64,000 nucleotides of DNA from Streptomyces sp. NBC_01142 (GCF_026341125.1 NZ_JAPEOR010000001.1:2604001-2668000); one strand, 5' to 3'; shown: positions 18,032 to 26,887, numbered from the stretch's first letter. Made by a program: numbers and translations. Notes: generated by a model not told the origin, from the sequence alone.

Positions 18032-20245
18032 CTACAGCTCCTTGACCCGGATGTTGCGGTACGAGATCACATCCGTCGTGCCGTGGACCTGGAGCCCGAT
18101 GTAGCCGGAGGAGAACCGCCGGCCGTCCGTGCCGGGGTCGTCGCCGCGCGGCGGGACGAACGCCTGGCCGCCGGTGTTGTCGAACTCGTTGATCAGCACG
18201 CCGTTGCGGTAGACCGAGTAGTGCTGGCCGACCACCCGGATCTCGTAGTCGTTCCAGGTGCCCTTCGGCGTCACACCCGCACCGCCGAGCCCCACCCGGT
18301 CGAACCCGTAGACCGAGCCCGACTTGTACATGTCGCCGTCAGGACGGTCCAGGACCTGCACCTCATGGCCGTACTTGATGGCGACCCACTCCGGACGCGA
18401 CTCCTCCGGGTTGTTGTGGACGTACGGGAAGCGCACGAACACACCGCCGTTGGCGTTGCCCGCGCCCGGTGCGTCGTCCCGCCACTGGAGCTTCAGGGAG
18501 AAGTCTCCGTACTGCCGCTGCGGGAACCACAGCATGCCCATGCCCGGCACGGTGGTGCTGCTGGTCATGGCACCGTCGCCGCTGAGCCCGAAGGACCCGC
18601 CGCCCACGTGCTGCCACGTGTTGAACGACGCCTGCGTGCCGTCGAACAGATCGCGGTAGCCGGTGTTCTGGCCGGGCTTGCCGATGCCGGACTGCTTGGC
18701 CGCCTTGTAGATCTTCTTGTGCTCGCGCTGGTCGATGACGCCGTCCGCGAGCAGCTTGTCGATCACCTTGTCCACATGCTTGAGGAACAGCGCGTGGGAC
18801 GCCCAGTCCTTCTCGTCCTCGATCAGCTCGTTGATCGTGCAGCGGCTGCGGGTGATGCGGTTGGGCACTCCCGTGTCGACCGCGCCGACGATCACCGTCA
18901 ACCGCTCGTCGAACTCCGGGCAGTTGGGCGCCGGGACTCCGCCGCCCTCCGCGATGGTGAACGACACCTTCTTCGCCTCGGAGGTGTTGCCCGCCTTGTC
19001 GCTCGCCCGGTGCAGGACGGTGTGGAAGCCCACCCGGTCGACGATGACGGGAGTGGTGTACGCGAGGTACGGCCCGCCGTCGAGGGAGTACTCGACCTTG
19101 TCGACCCCCGAGCCGGCGTCGGTGGCGGTGAGCGTCACCTTGGCACTGGTGATGTAGGCGCCGTCGGAGTTCTTCTCACCCGTCACTCCGGCCGAGGTCT
19201 CCGGCGGGGTCTTGTCCTCGGCGGGCGGTGTGACGACCGTGAAGTCCACGGCCTTCTCGGCGGCCGCGTTGCCGGCCTTGTCGGTCGCCTTGAAACGCAC
19301 CTTGTGCGTGCCCGTCTCGTGCACCATCACCGGGGCCGTGTACGGCTGCCAGGCGCCGCCCGCCCCGATGGCGTACTCGATGGTGTTGACGCCCGAGCCG
19401 GTGTCGGAGGCGGTCACCGTGACCGTGGCCATCCCCAGATACCTGCCCTGCTCGTCCTTCTCGCCGCTGACCGTCGCCGAGGTCTCCGGCGGGGTCTTGT
19501 CGTCGGTCGGCGGAGCGACGACGGCGAAGTCCACCGCCTTCTGGGCCGCGACGTTCCCGGCCTTGTCATGGGCCCGGTAGCGGATCCTGTGCGTACCCAC
19601 CTGGTCGACCACGACGGGTGCGGTGTACGCCTGCCAGGGGCCGTCCGCCCCGACCGCGTACTCGATCTTGTCGACACCCGATCCCGTGTCGGTCGCCGAC
19701 ACGGTCACGGTGGCCTGGCCGACGTACGCGCCGTCGGCGTTCCTGTCGCCCTCGACCTTCGCCGATGTGTCGGGCGCGGTGGTGTCCTCGCCGCCGCCCT
19801 CGGTGACGGTCAGGATCCCCTGCATGGAGCCGTGTCCCGGGATGGTGCAGTGGAAGCGGTACCGGCCGGGGGCGAGCGTTACCTCGGCGGTGTGCTTGCC
19901 GCCCTGGTCGTCGTTGGGATTGGCCAGGATGTTCAGCGGTACGTCGTTGTTGTACTCGGGATCGGAGACGTCGAAGGTCAGCGTGTGGGGCATACCGGTG
20001 GTGTTGCCGGTCGCCTTGCTGTTCTCGAAGACGATGGTCGTCCTTCCCGCAACCGCCGTGGCGGGGAAGGAGAGATAGCGGTCGATGGGGTCGCCGGCCG
20101 TCCAGGTGAGTACCTGGTCCGCCGCCCGTTCGTCGGTCCTGCCGTACGCCACCGCGGAGGTCAGCCCGAGGATCATCACCACGGCGGACAGCAGGGCCGT
20201 CCAGTAGCTTGCCGTTCTGTGTCGCACGTGGCTCGTTGTTCTCAC
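18032..20245 (-). CDS. Secreted cupredoxin / OmpL47-repeat / DUF1080 protein
   Basis: A 737-residue exported multidomain protein. GTG 20245 is chosen because it overlaps the stop of the upstream ThuA gene (GTGA). Residues about 12-36 are a signal or anchor helix. Residues 45-155 look like a cupredoxin: a His in GMPHTLTF and FHCTIPGHGSMQG supply the His/Cys/His/Met copper set. Three repeats of about 100 residues follow (SATDTGSGVDKIEYAVG...HDKAGNVA type), the OmpL47/Ig-like pattern. The last 200 residues (LFDGTQASFNTW to RNIRVKEL) match the DUF1080/3-keto-disaccharide hydrolase-like lectin fold. It probably binds and oxidises or relays electrons from an extracellular glycan; inference. Confidence 0.87.
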   Translation of the reverse strand: MRTTSHVRHRTASYWTALLSAVVMILGLTSAVAYGRTDERAADQVLTWTAGDPIDRYLSFPATAVAGRTTIVFENSKATGNTTGMPHTLTFDVSDPEYNNDVPLNILANPNDDQGGKHTAEVTLAPGRYRFHCTIPGHGSMQGILTVTEGGGEDTTAPDTSAKVEGDRNADGAYVGQATVTVSATDTGSGVDKIEYAVGADGPWQAYTAPVVVDQVGTHRIRYRAHDKAGNVAAQKAVDFAVVAPPTDDKTPPETSATVSGEKDEQGRYLGMATVTVTASDTGSGVNTIEYAIGAGGAWQPYTAPVMVHETGTHKVRFKATDKAGNAAAEKAVDFTVVTPPAEDKTPPETSAGVTGEKNSDGAYITSAKVTLTATDAGSGVDKVEYSLDGGPYLAYTTPVIVDRVGFHTVLHRASDKAGNTSEAKKVSFTIAEGGGVPAPNCPEFDERLTVIVGAVDTGVPNRITRSRCTINELIEDEKDWASHALFLKHVDKVIDKLLADGVIDQREHKKIYKAAKQSGIGKPGQNTGYRDLFDGTQASFNTWQHVGGGSFGLSGDGAMTSSTTVPGMGMLWFPQRQYGDFSLKLQWRDDAPGAGNANGGVFVRFPYVHNNPEESRPEWVAIKYGHEVQVLDRPDGDMYKSGSVYGFDRVGLGGAGVTPKGTWNDYEIRVVGQHYSVYRNGVLINEFDNTGGQAFVPPRGDDPGTDGRRFSSGYIGLQVHGTTDVISYRNIRVKEL
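18950..19790 (-). repeat. Three tandem OmpL47-like domain repeats (coding)
   Basis: Three direct repeats of about 270-300 bp within the cupredoxin/DUF1080 gene. Each encodes one Ig-like module with the recurring phrases TSAxVxGEKN, TDTGSGVDxIEYAxG, TAPVxV and KAGNxA. The copies are similar enough at the DNA level to recombine. Confidence 0.7.
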
Positions 20246-22725
20246 TGCGCCGCCTTCCGTGCCAGGTTCTCGGCGGACGGTGTCGGCTCGCCGCCCTTGT
20301 ACGTGACGCGCCACAGCGCGGACTTGGAGTCGGAGGTGAAGAATCCGCGTCCGTAGTCCAGGACGTACAGCGATCCGTCCGGCGCGAACTTCCAGTCCAT
20401 GAGGTTGCGGATACCGTCCGCCCCGACCGGGATGATCTTCTTCAGGGACTCGGCGTGCACCGGAATGCCGCCCCTGCCCACCGTCTTGGGGTCGGTCAGT
20501 ACCGCGTGGCGCGGCTGGTCGCCGTCGTAGAAGTCACCGACGAACCACTTCCCGTCCCAGTACGACGGCCACTTCGCGGTGCTGGTGCTCGCCTCGTCGT
20601 AGCGGTACACCGGGCCGTTCATGGTCGCCTGGCCGCCGCCCCTGAGCCACGGCATCAGCAGCTTCTGCTCCTCCACCTTGTAGCTCGGGATGCCGTTGGC
20701 GTCCCGCGGATAGTCCGGGCCGCCGCCCTGTGGCGAGTACCAGATGGTGTTCGAGGTGACCGGCGGCAGATTCACCAGGCCGTCGTTGTTCGGCGACTCG
20801 TTCTTCGGCGCGTCGCAGTTGTACCAGCCCAGCGGCTTGCTCGGGTCCGGCAGATTACGGTCGCGGTAGGGCTGCTTGTTGCCCATGCAGTACGGCCAGC
20901 CGTGGTTGCCCGGCTTGGTGATGGCGGCGAACGTGTCGTACTTGGCAGGGCCCCAGGTGGTGCTCGGCGCACCGGCGTCGGGGCCGACCCAGCCCGCGTA
21001 CAGAATGTCGGTCGTCCTGTCGACGAAGATACGCGCCGGGTTGCGTACGCCCATCACATAGATCTCACCGCGCGTCCTGCCGCCGCCCTCGTCCGGCTCC
21101 TGGCCCGTGAAGAGGTTCCCTTCGGGCAGCGTGTACGTCCCGTCGTCCTCGGGGTGGATCCGCAGGATCTTGCCGTTGAGGTTGTTGGTGTTGCCGGCGG
21201 TGCGGCGTGCGTCGGCGAAGGAGACGCCCTTGAAGTTGGGCTGCGGGTTGTTGCCGGAGTAACCGCTGCTGAACCCCGAGGAGTTGTTGTCACCGGTGGC
21301 GATGTAGAGATTGCCTCGGGAGTCCCAGGACATCCCGCCGCCCGAGTGGCAGCAACTGTGCACCTGCACCGGCCACTTGAGCAGCACCTTCTCCGAGGCG
21401 AGAGCCAGCTTGTTCGCCGCGAGATCGAAGGTGAAGCGGGAGACGCGCCGTTCGGCCATGTGCGTATCGCGGTTGAGCTGCGAGTGGGGTGTGTAGTGCA
21501 GATACACCCAGCCGTTGGACATGAAACCGGGGTCGAGCTCGATGCCGAGGAGGCCTTCCTCGACTTTGATCAGCTCGTCGCCGCCGCCCTTGTTGCCGAA
21601 GACGGCGAGCGCGCCCGCGAACGTCACCTTCCTGGTCTTCGGGTCGTAGACATGGACCTCGCCCGCACCCTTGCCCATGTCGGGGTGGTTCCAGTCGGTG
21701 ATGACGGGCCTGCTCGAGTCGGCGCCGCCGCGCCCGATGTAGAGCACCCGCCCGTCCGGGGCGGTGACCAGGCCGTGCGGCTCGCCGATCTGGTCGTTCT
21801 GCCCCGGCTGGTTGGGCTGGGTGACCCGCTCGGCGGTGTAGTTGCCGTTGATGGTGGCCTTGCAGTCGGCGCGCGAGATCCGCGAGGTCCAGGCGAGGGC
21901 GCCGCGCAGATGGTCGCGGAAGTCCGTCTCCGCGAAGCTGTCGACCGTACCGCCCATACCGGTGTAGAAGGACCGGCCGCCGTCGTAGTCACGGCACCAG
22001 GAGACCGGGTGGTCCCAGCCGTTGGCGCCCGCGCCCGGCGCGTAGGAACTCTCCTTGACGCGCGCCACGGTGTGCACGCTGCCGGAGGGGTTCACCGCCC
22101 AGTTGAACCACTTGTCGGGCCGCTTCCAGTTCAGCGGAAGGGACGTGGTGGCCGGATGCCGACGGTCGCCGACCTCGACGACCGCGCGCTGCACTGCCCC
22201 GGCGGCACCGGTGGGCCGGGCGCCGATCAGCCCGGTGAACCAGTCGGAGTACGGCTCGGTGCGCGCCGCCTCATGGATGCCGAGGAACCCTCCGCCGGCC
22301 TCCAGATACGACTCGAGCCCGGCCTCCTGCTCGGGATCGAGCACATCGCCGCCGCCCGTGAGGAAGACGACCGCGTTGTATCTGCCGAGCTTGGTGGCAT
22401 TGGTGAAGACGGCGGCGTCGTCCGTGGCTTCCGTTTTGAAGCGGCCGGCGGCGGGCCCGGTCAGCCCGATGTTCTCGATCGCCGCGATGCCCGCGTCGAC
22501 GGTCGGCGACTCCTCGGTCGCCGATCCGTGGAAGACGAGTACCCGTACGTTCTTGCCGCCGGGAGGCGATGGCAGGGACAACGTTGTCGACGGTGGCTCG
22601 GGATATGGTTCGGCGGTGGCGATGGTCCCCCCGCCGAGCAGGGACGCGGTCAGTGCGCCGACCCCAAGGGCCGCCGCCAGACCGCTTCTTCGGGATCTCG
22701 ACCGGTGATGTGGTGCGCGCTGCAT
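20242..22725 (-). CDS. Secreted ThuA / PQQ-type sugar dehydrogenase fusion
   Basis: An 827-residue exported protein. The N-terminus has an Arg-rich n-region then GLAAALGVGALTASLLGGG, a signal peptide. Residues about 45-270 are a ThuA-like domain (VRVLVFHG, VVFLTGGGDVLD, GGGFLGIHEAA), related to class I amidotransferase folds. Residues about 300-800 form a six-bladed propeller of the glucose/sorbosone dehydrogenase type (GLVTAPDGRVLYIGR, ELDPGF...YLHYTP, VHSCCHSGGGMSWD, GNHGWPYCMGN). It likely oxidises sugars or sugar derivatives outside the cell. It is the first gene of a two-gene unit and divergent from the small laccase. Confidence 0.88.
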   Translation of the reverse strand: MQRAPHHRSRSRRSGLAAALGVGALTASLLGGGTIATAEPYPEPPSTTLSLPSPPGGKNVRVLVFHGSATEESPTVDAGIAAIENIGLTGPAAGRFKTEATDDAAVFTNATKLGRYNAVVFLTGGGDVLDPEQEAGLESYLEAGGGFLGIHEAARTEPYSDWFTGLIGARPTGAAGAVQRAVVEVGDRRHPATTSLPLNWKRPDKWFNWAVNPSGSVHTVARVKESSYAPGAGANGWDHPVSWCRDYDGGRSFYTGMGGTVDSFAETDFRDHLRGALAWTSRISRADCKATINGNYTAERVTQPNQPGQNDQIGEPHGLVTAPDGRVLYIGRGGADSSRPVITDWNHPDMGKGAGEVHVYDPKTRKVTFAGALAVFGNKGGGDELIKVEEGLLGIELDPGFMSNGWVYLHYTPHSQLNRDTHMAERRVSRFTFDLAANKLALASEKVLLKWPVQVHSCCHSGGGMSWDSRGNLYIATGDNNSSGFSSGYSGNNPQPNFKGVSFADARRTAGNTNNLNGKILRIHPEDDGTYTLPEGNLFTGQEPDEGGGRTRGEIYVMGVRNPARIFVDRTTDILYAGWVGPDAGAPSTTWGPAKYDTFAAITKPGNHGWPYCMGNKQPYRDRNLPDPSKPLGWYNCDAPKNESPNNDGLVNLPPVTSNTIWYSPQGGGPDYPRDANGIPSYKVEEQKLLMPWLRGGGQATMNGPVYRYDEASTSTAKWPSYWDGKWFVGDFYDGDQPRHAVLTDPKTVGRGGIPVHAESLKKIIPVGADGIRNLMDWKFAPDGSLYVLDYGRGFFTSDSKSALWRVTYKGGEPTPSAENLARKAAQ

Positions 22726-22921
22726 GGGTCACCCACCCCTCTGTGGTCACAACAACAGCCTTGGAAACTAGACCTCTTTTCGTGGTTCGCCAATAGGTAT
22801 GACTCAGATGGCACAAACTTTGTCCTGGGTGTGGATAAACGAAGATCACCCGGCTACCGTGTGGCCGTCCCCGGGGTCACCTGAGCCCCGTCAATCTCCG
22901 TACCAGACTGGAGAGTTCGGC

Positions 22922-23992
22922 ATGGACAGACGGAGTTTCAACCGGAGGCTGCTGGCGGGGAGCGCGGTTGCCGCCACGGGTGTGACATCGTTGTCGCTCG
23001 CTTCCGCCTCGACCGCGACCTCGGCGACCTCCGCGACCTCTGGGAGTTCGGCTGCGGGCGCACCCCGGACTGCCCCGGCCGGCGGTCAGGTACGCCATCT
23101 CAGGCTGTACGCCGAGAAGCTGCCGGACGGTCAGATGGGCTACGGCCTGGAGAAGGGCAAGGCGTCGATCCCGGGCCCGATGATCGAGCTGGTCGAGGGC
23201 GACACGCTGCACATCGAGTTCGAGAACACGATGGACGTACCGGTCAGCCTTCATGCCCATGGGGTGGACTACGACATCGCCAACGACGGCACCAGGTTCA
23301 GCAAGAGCCATGTCGAACCCGGCGCCACCCGCACCTACACGTGGCGCACCCACACCCCGGGCAAACGCGCGGACGGCACCTGGCGGCCGGGCAGCGCGGG
23401 TTACTGGCACTACCACGACCATGTGGTGGGCACGGACCACGGAACTGGCGGTATCCGCAAGGGCCTCTACGGTCCTGTGGTGGTGCGCAGGAAGGGCGAC
23501 ATCCTCCCGGACAAGCAGTTCACCATCGTCTTCAACGACATGACGATCAACAACAGGCCGGGCACCGCCAGTCCCGACTTCCGGGCCACGGTGGGGGATC
23601 GCGTCGAGATCGTCATGATCACGCACGGCGAGTACTACCACACCTTCCATATGCACGGTCACCGATGGGCCGACAACAGAACGGGCCTGCTCGAGGGCCC
23701 AGGCGACGTCAGTCGCGTGATCGACAACAAGATCACGGGCCCGGCGGACTCCTTCGGCTTCCAGATCATCGCGGGCGAACACGTGGGCGCGGGGGCGTGG
23801 ATGTATCACTGCCACGTCCAGAGCCACTCGGACATGGGTATGGCCGGTCTCTTCCTGGTGGCGAAGCCGGACGGCACGATCCCGGGGTACGAGCCGCACC
23901 ACCCCACGGGCGGGAAGGCGGCCGAGAAGGCGGCGGCGAAGGCAGCCGCGAAGTCGGAGTCCGGCGCGAAGCCGGGCGGTCACAGCCACTAG
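22922..23992 (+). CDS. Two-domain small laccase (multicopper oxidase)
   Basis: A 356-residue secreted laccase. The N-terminus MDRRSFNRR plus hydrophobic segment is a Tat-type signal, suiting export of a copper-loaded enzyme. All four copper motifs are visible: HAHGVDYD (111-118), YWHYHDH (161-167), HTFHMHGH (240-247) and [13 protein letters not shown] (295-307). The length and closely spaced motifs are those of the trimeric two-domain SLAC enzymes of Streptomyces, not of three-domain laccases. It oxidises phenolic compounds and reduces O2 to water. The C-terminus is an unusual Lys/Ala/Glu helix ending GGHSH. The ATG at 22922 is chosen for the Tat signal. Confidence 0.94.
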   Translation: MDRRSFNRRLLAGSAVAATGVTSLSLASASTATSATSATSGSSAAGAPRTAPAGGQVRHLRLYAEKLPDGQMGYGLEKGKASIPGPMIELVEGDTLHIEFENTMDVPVSLHAHGVDYDIANDGTRFSKSHVEPGATRTYTWRTHTPGKRADGTWRPGSAGYWHYHDHVVGTDHGTGGIRKGLYGPVVVRRKGDILPDKQFTIVFNDMTINNRPGTASPDFRATVGDRVEIVMITHGEYYHTFHMHGHRWADNRTGLLEGPGDVSRVIDNKITGPADSFGFQIIAGEHVGAGAWMYHCHVQSHSDMGMAGLFLVAKPDGTIPGYEPHHPTGGKAAEKAAAKAAAKSESGAKPGGHSH

Positions 23993-24061
23993 GAGGCGTC
24001 AGTTCCGCCGGTGGCGGCTGCTTGCCGGCGCCGGCAGCCGCCGCGCAGGACTGAACGCACG

Positions 24062-24083
24062 GTCGTGCGGATATCCGCACGAC
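24062..24083. terminator. 22-bp perfect palindrome after the laccase gene
   Basis: GTCGTGCGGAT and ATCCGCACGAC form an uninterrupted 22-bp palindrome 70 bp after the laccase stop codon and before the convergent TetR gene. As RNA it would fold into an 8-9 bp stem with a GATATC-centred loop and no U-run. A factor-independent terminator, an operator or a recombination site are all possible; the terminator label is by position only. Confidence 0.4.
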
Positions 24084-24173
24084 GCTGCACAAGCTCGAAC
24101 ACCGTCCGGCCCTCGCTTCTCCTCACCGGTCGTCTCGTTGAGCTGAACGAGTGATTTCGGTGGGGCAAGGGGC

Positions 24174-24281
24174 GTGCGTGAGGCAGGACTGGGGGAGCCG
24201 GAAAACCTGATTGAGGTCTGGACGCTGCTCGAAGACGACATGAAGAAGGTGAGGAACAAGCCAGGGGCGACCGGGCTCGGG
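24174..24281 (+). pseudogene. Tn3-family (DUF4158) transposase N-terminal remnant
   Basis: An in-frame stretch from GTG 24174 encodes about 36 residues including ENLIEVWTLLEDDMKKVRN and GATGLG. From memory this resembles the first 40 residues of the Tn3-family transposases with DUF4158 that are frequent in Streptomyces (the usual form continues GATRLGFALLLKFF). The similarity stops at the 3' end of the TetR gene, which is read on the other strand, so the transposase is cut off there. It is a scar of a transposon, not a functional gene. Confidence 0.45.
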
Positions 24282-24983
24282 TCACATCATGGCTTCCACC
24301 CCCGCGATGAGCATGGCCAGGACCGATTCGAACAGGACGTCCGGGGGCTCTGAGGCGGATTCGGCTGTGACGCGTCGCAGGTGCGGGAGTTCTCCGGCCG
24401 CCGGGTTCGGTGGCACGCCGGTCCACCCGGCCGGGTCCGAACCGGGCGGTGGCCGGTCGTGCCAAGCGTCCCAGATCTCTGCGAACCCGGAGACCTGGAG
24501 GACGGTGATGGACCAGGCCCGGCGGGCGTTCTGCGGGGACAGTCCGAGGTCGAGGAAGAACCCCACGAGGATGTCGTCGGGCCGCAGCAGGTCAGCGGAC
24601 GCGAACGGGGTCAGGTCCTCCGCGCGGGCGAGCGCCAGCATTCCCGGGTGCGCCCGGTACCAGGCACGCAGGTCCCGGCAGTAGGTCCGCAGGCTTTCCT
24701 GCCAGCGGTCGGTGTCCAGCCGGGGCTCTGGCCGGTCCCTCTGGCAGACACCCACGATCTCCCCGAGCAGATCACGCCGATCGGCCACGTAGTTGTAGAG
24801 GGCCCGCGGCGACACGTGGAGGCGCGCACCGACGGCGCGCATCGTCAGCTCCGCCGGGCCCGCCTCACCCAGGATCTCCAAGGCCGCCCGGGCGATCCTC
24901 TCCCTGGTCAGAGTAGGCCGGCCCTTGCGGAACTCCGGGCGCCTCCGGCCCCCGGCCGGCTCGGCGCCGTCTGCTGTTGCCAC
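24282..24983 (-). CDS. TetR/AcrR family transcriptional regulator
   Basis: A 233-residue repressor. The helix-turn-helix domain is at about residues 25-72: LTRERIARAALEILGEAGPAELTMRAVGARLHVSPRALYNYVADRRDLLGEI. The C-terminal ligand-binding domain is typical of TetR_C/TipAS-like actinomycete members with a long all-helical region. GTG start at 24983. It is divergent from the iron-box membrane-protein gene and convergent with the laccase gene; an abrupt transposase remnant abuts its 3' end. The ligand and targets cannot be told from the sequence. Confidence 0.9.
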   Translation of the reverse strand: MATADGAEPAGGRRRPEFRKGRPTLTRERIARAALEILGEAGPAELTMRAVGARLHVSPRALYNYVADRRDLLGEIVGVCQRDRPEPRLDTDRWQESLRTYCRDLRAWYRAHPGMLALARAEDLTPFASADLLRPDDILVGFFLDLGLSPQNARRAWSITVLQVSGFAEIWDAWHDRPPPGSDPAGWTGVPPNPAAGELPHLRRVTAESASEPPDVLFESVLAMLIAGVEAMM

Positions 24984-25017
24984 GACAGCATCGTAACCCC
25001 TTGAACTTCACAGCACG

Positions 25018-25046
25018 TTGACTTTAGGAGAGATGGAAGGTTAGGT
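25018..25046 (+). promoter_or_regulatory. Putative promoter of the 25085 membrane-protein gene
   Basis: TTGACT (25018-25023), a 17-bp spacer and TTAGGT (25041-25046) form a plausible -35/-10 pair. The expected start of transcription is near 25053, about 30 nt before the ATG. The -10 hexamer is the first half of the iron box listed next. Confidence 0.45.
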
Positions 25047-25059
25047 AAGCCTTACCGGG
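25041..25059. promoter_or_regulatory. Iron box (DmdR/DtxR-type operator) candidate
   Basis: TTAGGTAAGCCTTACCGGG contains a perfect GGTAAG-C-CTTACC inverted repeat and matches most of the 19-bp DtxR/IdeR/DmdR consensus (TTAGGTTAGGCTAACCTAA). It overlaps the -10 region of the downstream promoter, which is how Fe-loaded DmdR represses genes in Streptomyces. Confidence 0.55.
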
Positions 25060-25084
25060 ATTCGGGATGCTTCGGGAGGTTGGC

Positions 25085-25600
25085 ATGCAGTGGTCGGCGG
25101 TCCTCGGGTACGGCCTGGGCTACGGGCTGGCGCTCAGCGTGCTGTTCACCGCGGCGGTGTTCGCCGGAGCGGCCATGAGCAGGGACTTCCTGCTGAACGA
25201 CTATCCACCCGCGATCCAGCGCCGGTACGGCAGGCCCAAGAGCGCCCGCGGCCGCCGGGTGGCGGTGCTCTTCGGCGTGATCATCTGGGCCGTCTGCGGC
25301 CTCCCCCTGCTGATCGCGGCGATGATCGGCCTCGACGGCGCACTGGACGACGGCCTGGAATTCCTGCCCGCGGCCGTCTGTGCGGCCCTCATCTTCACCA
25401 CGCTGACCGTCTGGGACCTGGTCGTCATCGACTGGATCATCTTCGCCGGGCTGCGCCCCCGCCTGCTGATCCTTCCCGGCACCGAGGACATGGCGGAGTA
25501 CCGCGACCTGCGATTCCACCTCAGCGTCGCGCTCAAGGGCAGCCCACTGATCATCGTCGTGGGTCTGCTCACCGGAGGCATCGCCGCTCTGATCGCCTAA
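25085..25600 (+). CDS. Putative iron-regulated membrane protein
   Basis: A 171-residue integral membrane protein of unknown function. Four hydrophobic segments are visible: about residues 3-24 (WSAVLGYGLGYGLALSVLFTA), 56-79 (VAVLFGVIIWAVCGLPLL), 94-117 (LPAAVCAALIFTTLTVWDLV), and 147-168 near the C-terminus. Acidic and basic residues lie in the loops. ATG 25085 is chosen because a GGGAGG ribosome site lies 5 nt upstream; an ATG 18 bp earlier has no such site. The iron-box overlap of its promoter suggests a link with metal supply. No family was recognised. Confidence 0.78.
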   Translation: MQWSAVLGYGLGYGLALSVLFTAAVFAGAAMSRDFLLNDYPPAIQRRYGRPKSARGRRVAVLFGVIIWAVCGLPLLIAAMIGLDGALDDGLEFLPAAVCAALIFTTLTVWDLVVIDWIIFAGLRPRLLILPGTEDMAEYRDLRFHLSVALKGSPLIIVVGLLTGGIAALIA

Positions 25601-25611
25601 AACGAGAGCCG

Positions 25612-25862
25612 TGGATGACGGTGCCGTGGTCCAGCCGTCCAGCGCCTCGATGTCCTCGGGCGAGGCCAACGGGTCGGCCGGCAGCCGGGTGTTCTCCTCG
25701 AAGATCTCCCGGCTCGCTGGTACGAGAGCCCGTTCCGGCCTGCCGCCGGGCACACATCGAGCGTCGACGTCCCGGCCGGCGCCTTGCGGCCGGTCAGGAA
25801 CAGCGGACCGTGGGTGCGGCGGCCGATCAGGCGGGCAGCAACTGGGCGGTGCCCGGCGGCTC
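25612..25862 (-). pseudogene. Decayed tyrosine-recombinase (integrase) fragment
   Basis: Reading the minus strand and changing frame, three blocks resemble a Streptomyces tyrosine-type integrase: GTAQLLP, then RLIGRRTHGPLFLTGRKAPAG and TLDVCP, then EIFEENTRLPADPLASPEDIEALDGWT. In intact relatives the last block leads into the catalytic box II (LHxLRHS). Here the blocks lie in different frames, with shifts near 25842 and 25712, and the reading breaks at GWT, leaving only out-of-frame HRHPRL-like codons. The N-terminus and the catalytic Tyr region are absent. It marks a lost integrative element next to the Imm21 gene. Confidence 0.55.
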
Positions 25863-25983
25863 CGTGACCAGGGCAGAGCAGATTCGCTGCGACTGGTCTG
25901 ATGCGGCGAGTGTCATCTGACCTGCTCCGTTCTGCGAGATCTGCGGCCTTGAGGCGGCTTGCGTGAGACGACCCGGAGGTGCG

Positions 25984-26568
25984 CTAGCAGTCCGCGGCAA
26001 GCAGCTGGACCAGTCCCGTCCAAGTCTGGTCGTTGGCCCAGGTCTGGACTGCACGAACGACCCATTGGCCTGGCGGTATGGGGACCGGAGCCTGCTCCGG
26101 TAGCCCTCCGCCGTCGGGGTACTCGACGTTCAGATCGGCTCCGGCCTCGGCAGAGTCCATGAGTACCGCCGGGCCATCCGTTCTCCATGTGCCGCACTCC
26201 TCCCACTCGGTAGCGGGATCGACGAGGACGGCCTCTGCCTCGGCAAGCAGTTCGGACTCGGAGTCGGCGGCCGGCCAGCGTACGAACGTCTGGAATTCCG
26301 GGAGGTAGCAGCTGCGAGCGGGCTCGTCTGCCAGGACCAGTGCCTGCGTCTCGCCCACGGTAATCACGCCGGCCAGGTCATCCACGTCGCAGGCGCGGTC
26401 GTAATCATCGGGGATGACCCCATCGCTGTTGATCATCCCTCCTGGAGTGCAGCCGCCCCACCGTGCCAGCGCAGAAACGGGCACGACCACGAGCGGACCG
26501 CCCATCGATCCGACCCAGGCAAGCGGGGGACTGTCCGAACCGGACGCGTGAGGTGACCTGATGCTCAT
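25984..26568 (-). CDS. Imm21-like immunity protein
   Basis: A 194-residue cytosolic protein resembling the Imm21 family of polymorphic-toxin immunity proteins: GGPLVVVPVSALARWGGC, DYDRACDVDDLAGVITVG, ALVLADEPARSCYLPE, TEWEECGTWRTDGPAVLMDS and a C-terminal PIPPGQWVVRAVQT. Acidic residues dominate, as expected of an inhibitor that plugs a basic nuclease-type toxin. No cognate toxin is adjacent; the nearest type VII secretion genes are 4 kb away and are separated by unrelated genes. It lies next to a dead integrase, so it is probably an orphan left from, or captured with, a mobile element. Confidence 0.8.
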   Translation of the reverse strand: MSIRSPHASGSDSPPLAWVGSMGGPLVVVPVSALARWGGCTPGGMINSDGVIPDDYDRACDVDDLAGVITVGETQALVLADEPARSCYLPEFQTFVRWPAADSESELLAEAEAVLVDPATEWEECGTWRTDGPAVLMDSAEAGADLNVEYPDGGGLPEQAPVPIPPGQWVVRAVQTWANDQTWTGLVQLLAADC

Positions 26569-26887
26569 GGCGGCAGTGTGCCCTCTGCCTCTGACAGCGA
26601 GACGGGCGGGAGGCGGGGAGTAGTTTCGGTGGCATCGAGGCTTTTCGGCAAGCGCTGGACGGGGATCCGGGCGGGCCTCGTGTCGGAGTCCGGCGGCGCG
26701 TTGGCCGAGGACCGGAGCGACGGGCGCCTACGCGGCGTGGGCCTTTCTGAACGGCATGGCCGGAAATCCTGCATGAGCCCGGGGGCCGGTGCAAATGGAG
26801 TCCGAGGACTGCTTCTGGGTGCGGCCGTAAGGGATCGGTAGCAGACTCGGGAAGTCAGGACAGCGGGATCCCACGAAGGAGCGCACG
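26569..26887. other. Intergenic stretch with nothing recognised
   Basis: About 320 bp between the Imm21 gene and the VOC gene. Open frames on both strands lack recognisable domains and start sites. The right end carries GAAGGAG, the ribosome site of the VOC gene. It may hold both promoters, but no convincing hexamer pair was found. Confidence 0.5.

Noticed and set aside
20209..22884. 891-codon open frame on the plus strand
   Set aside because: Antisense to the ThuA/sugar dehydrogenase gene, whose protein has clear family motifs; the plus-strand translation has none.
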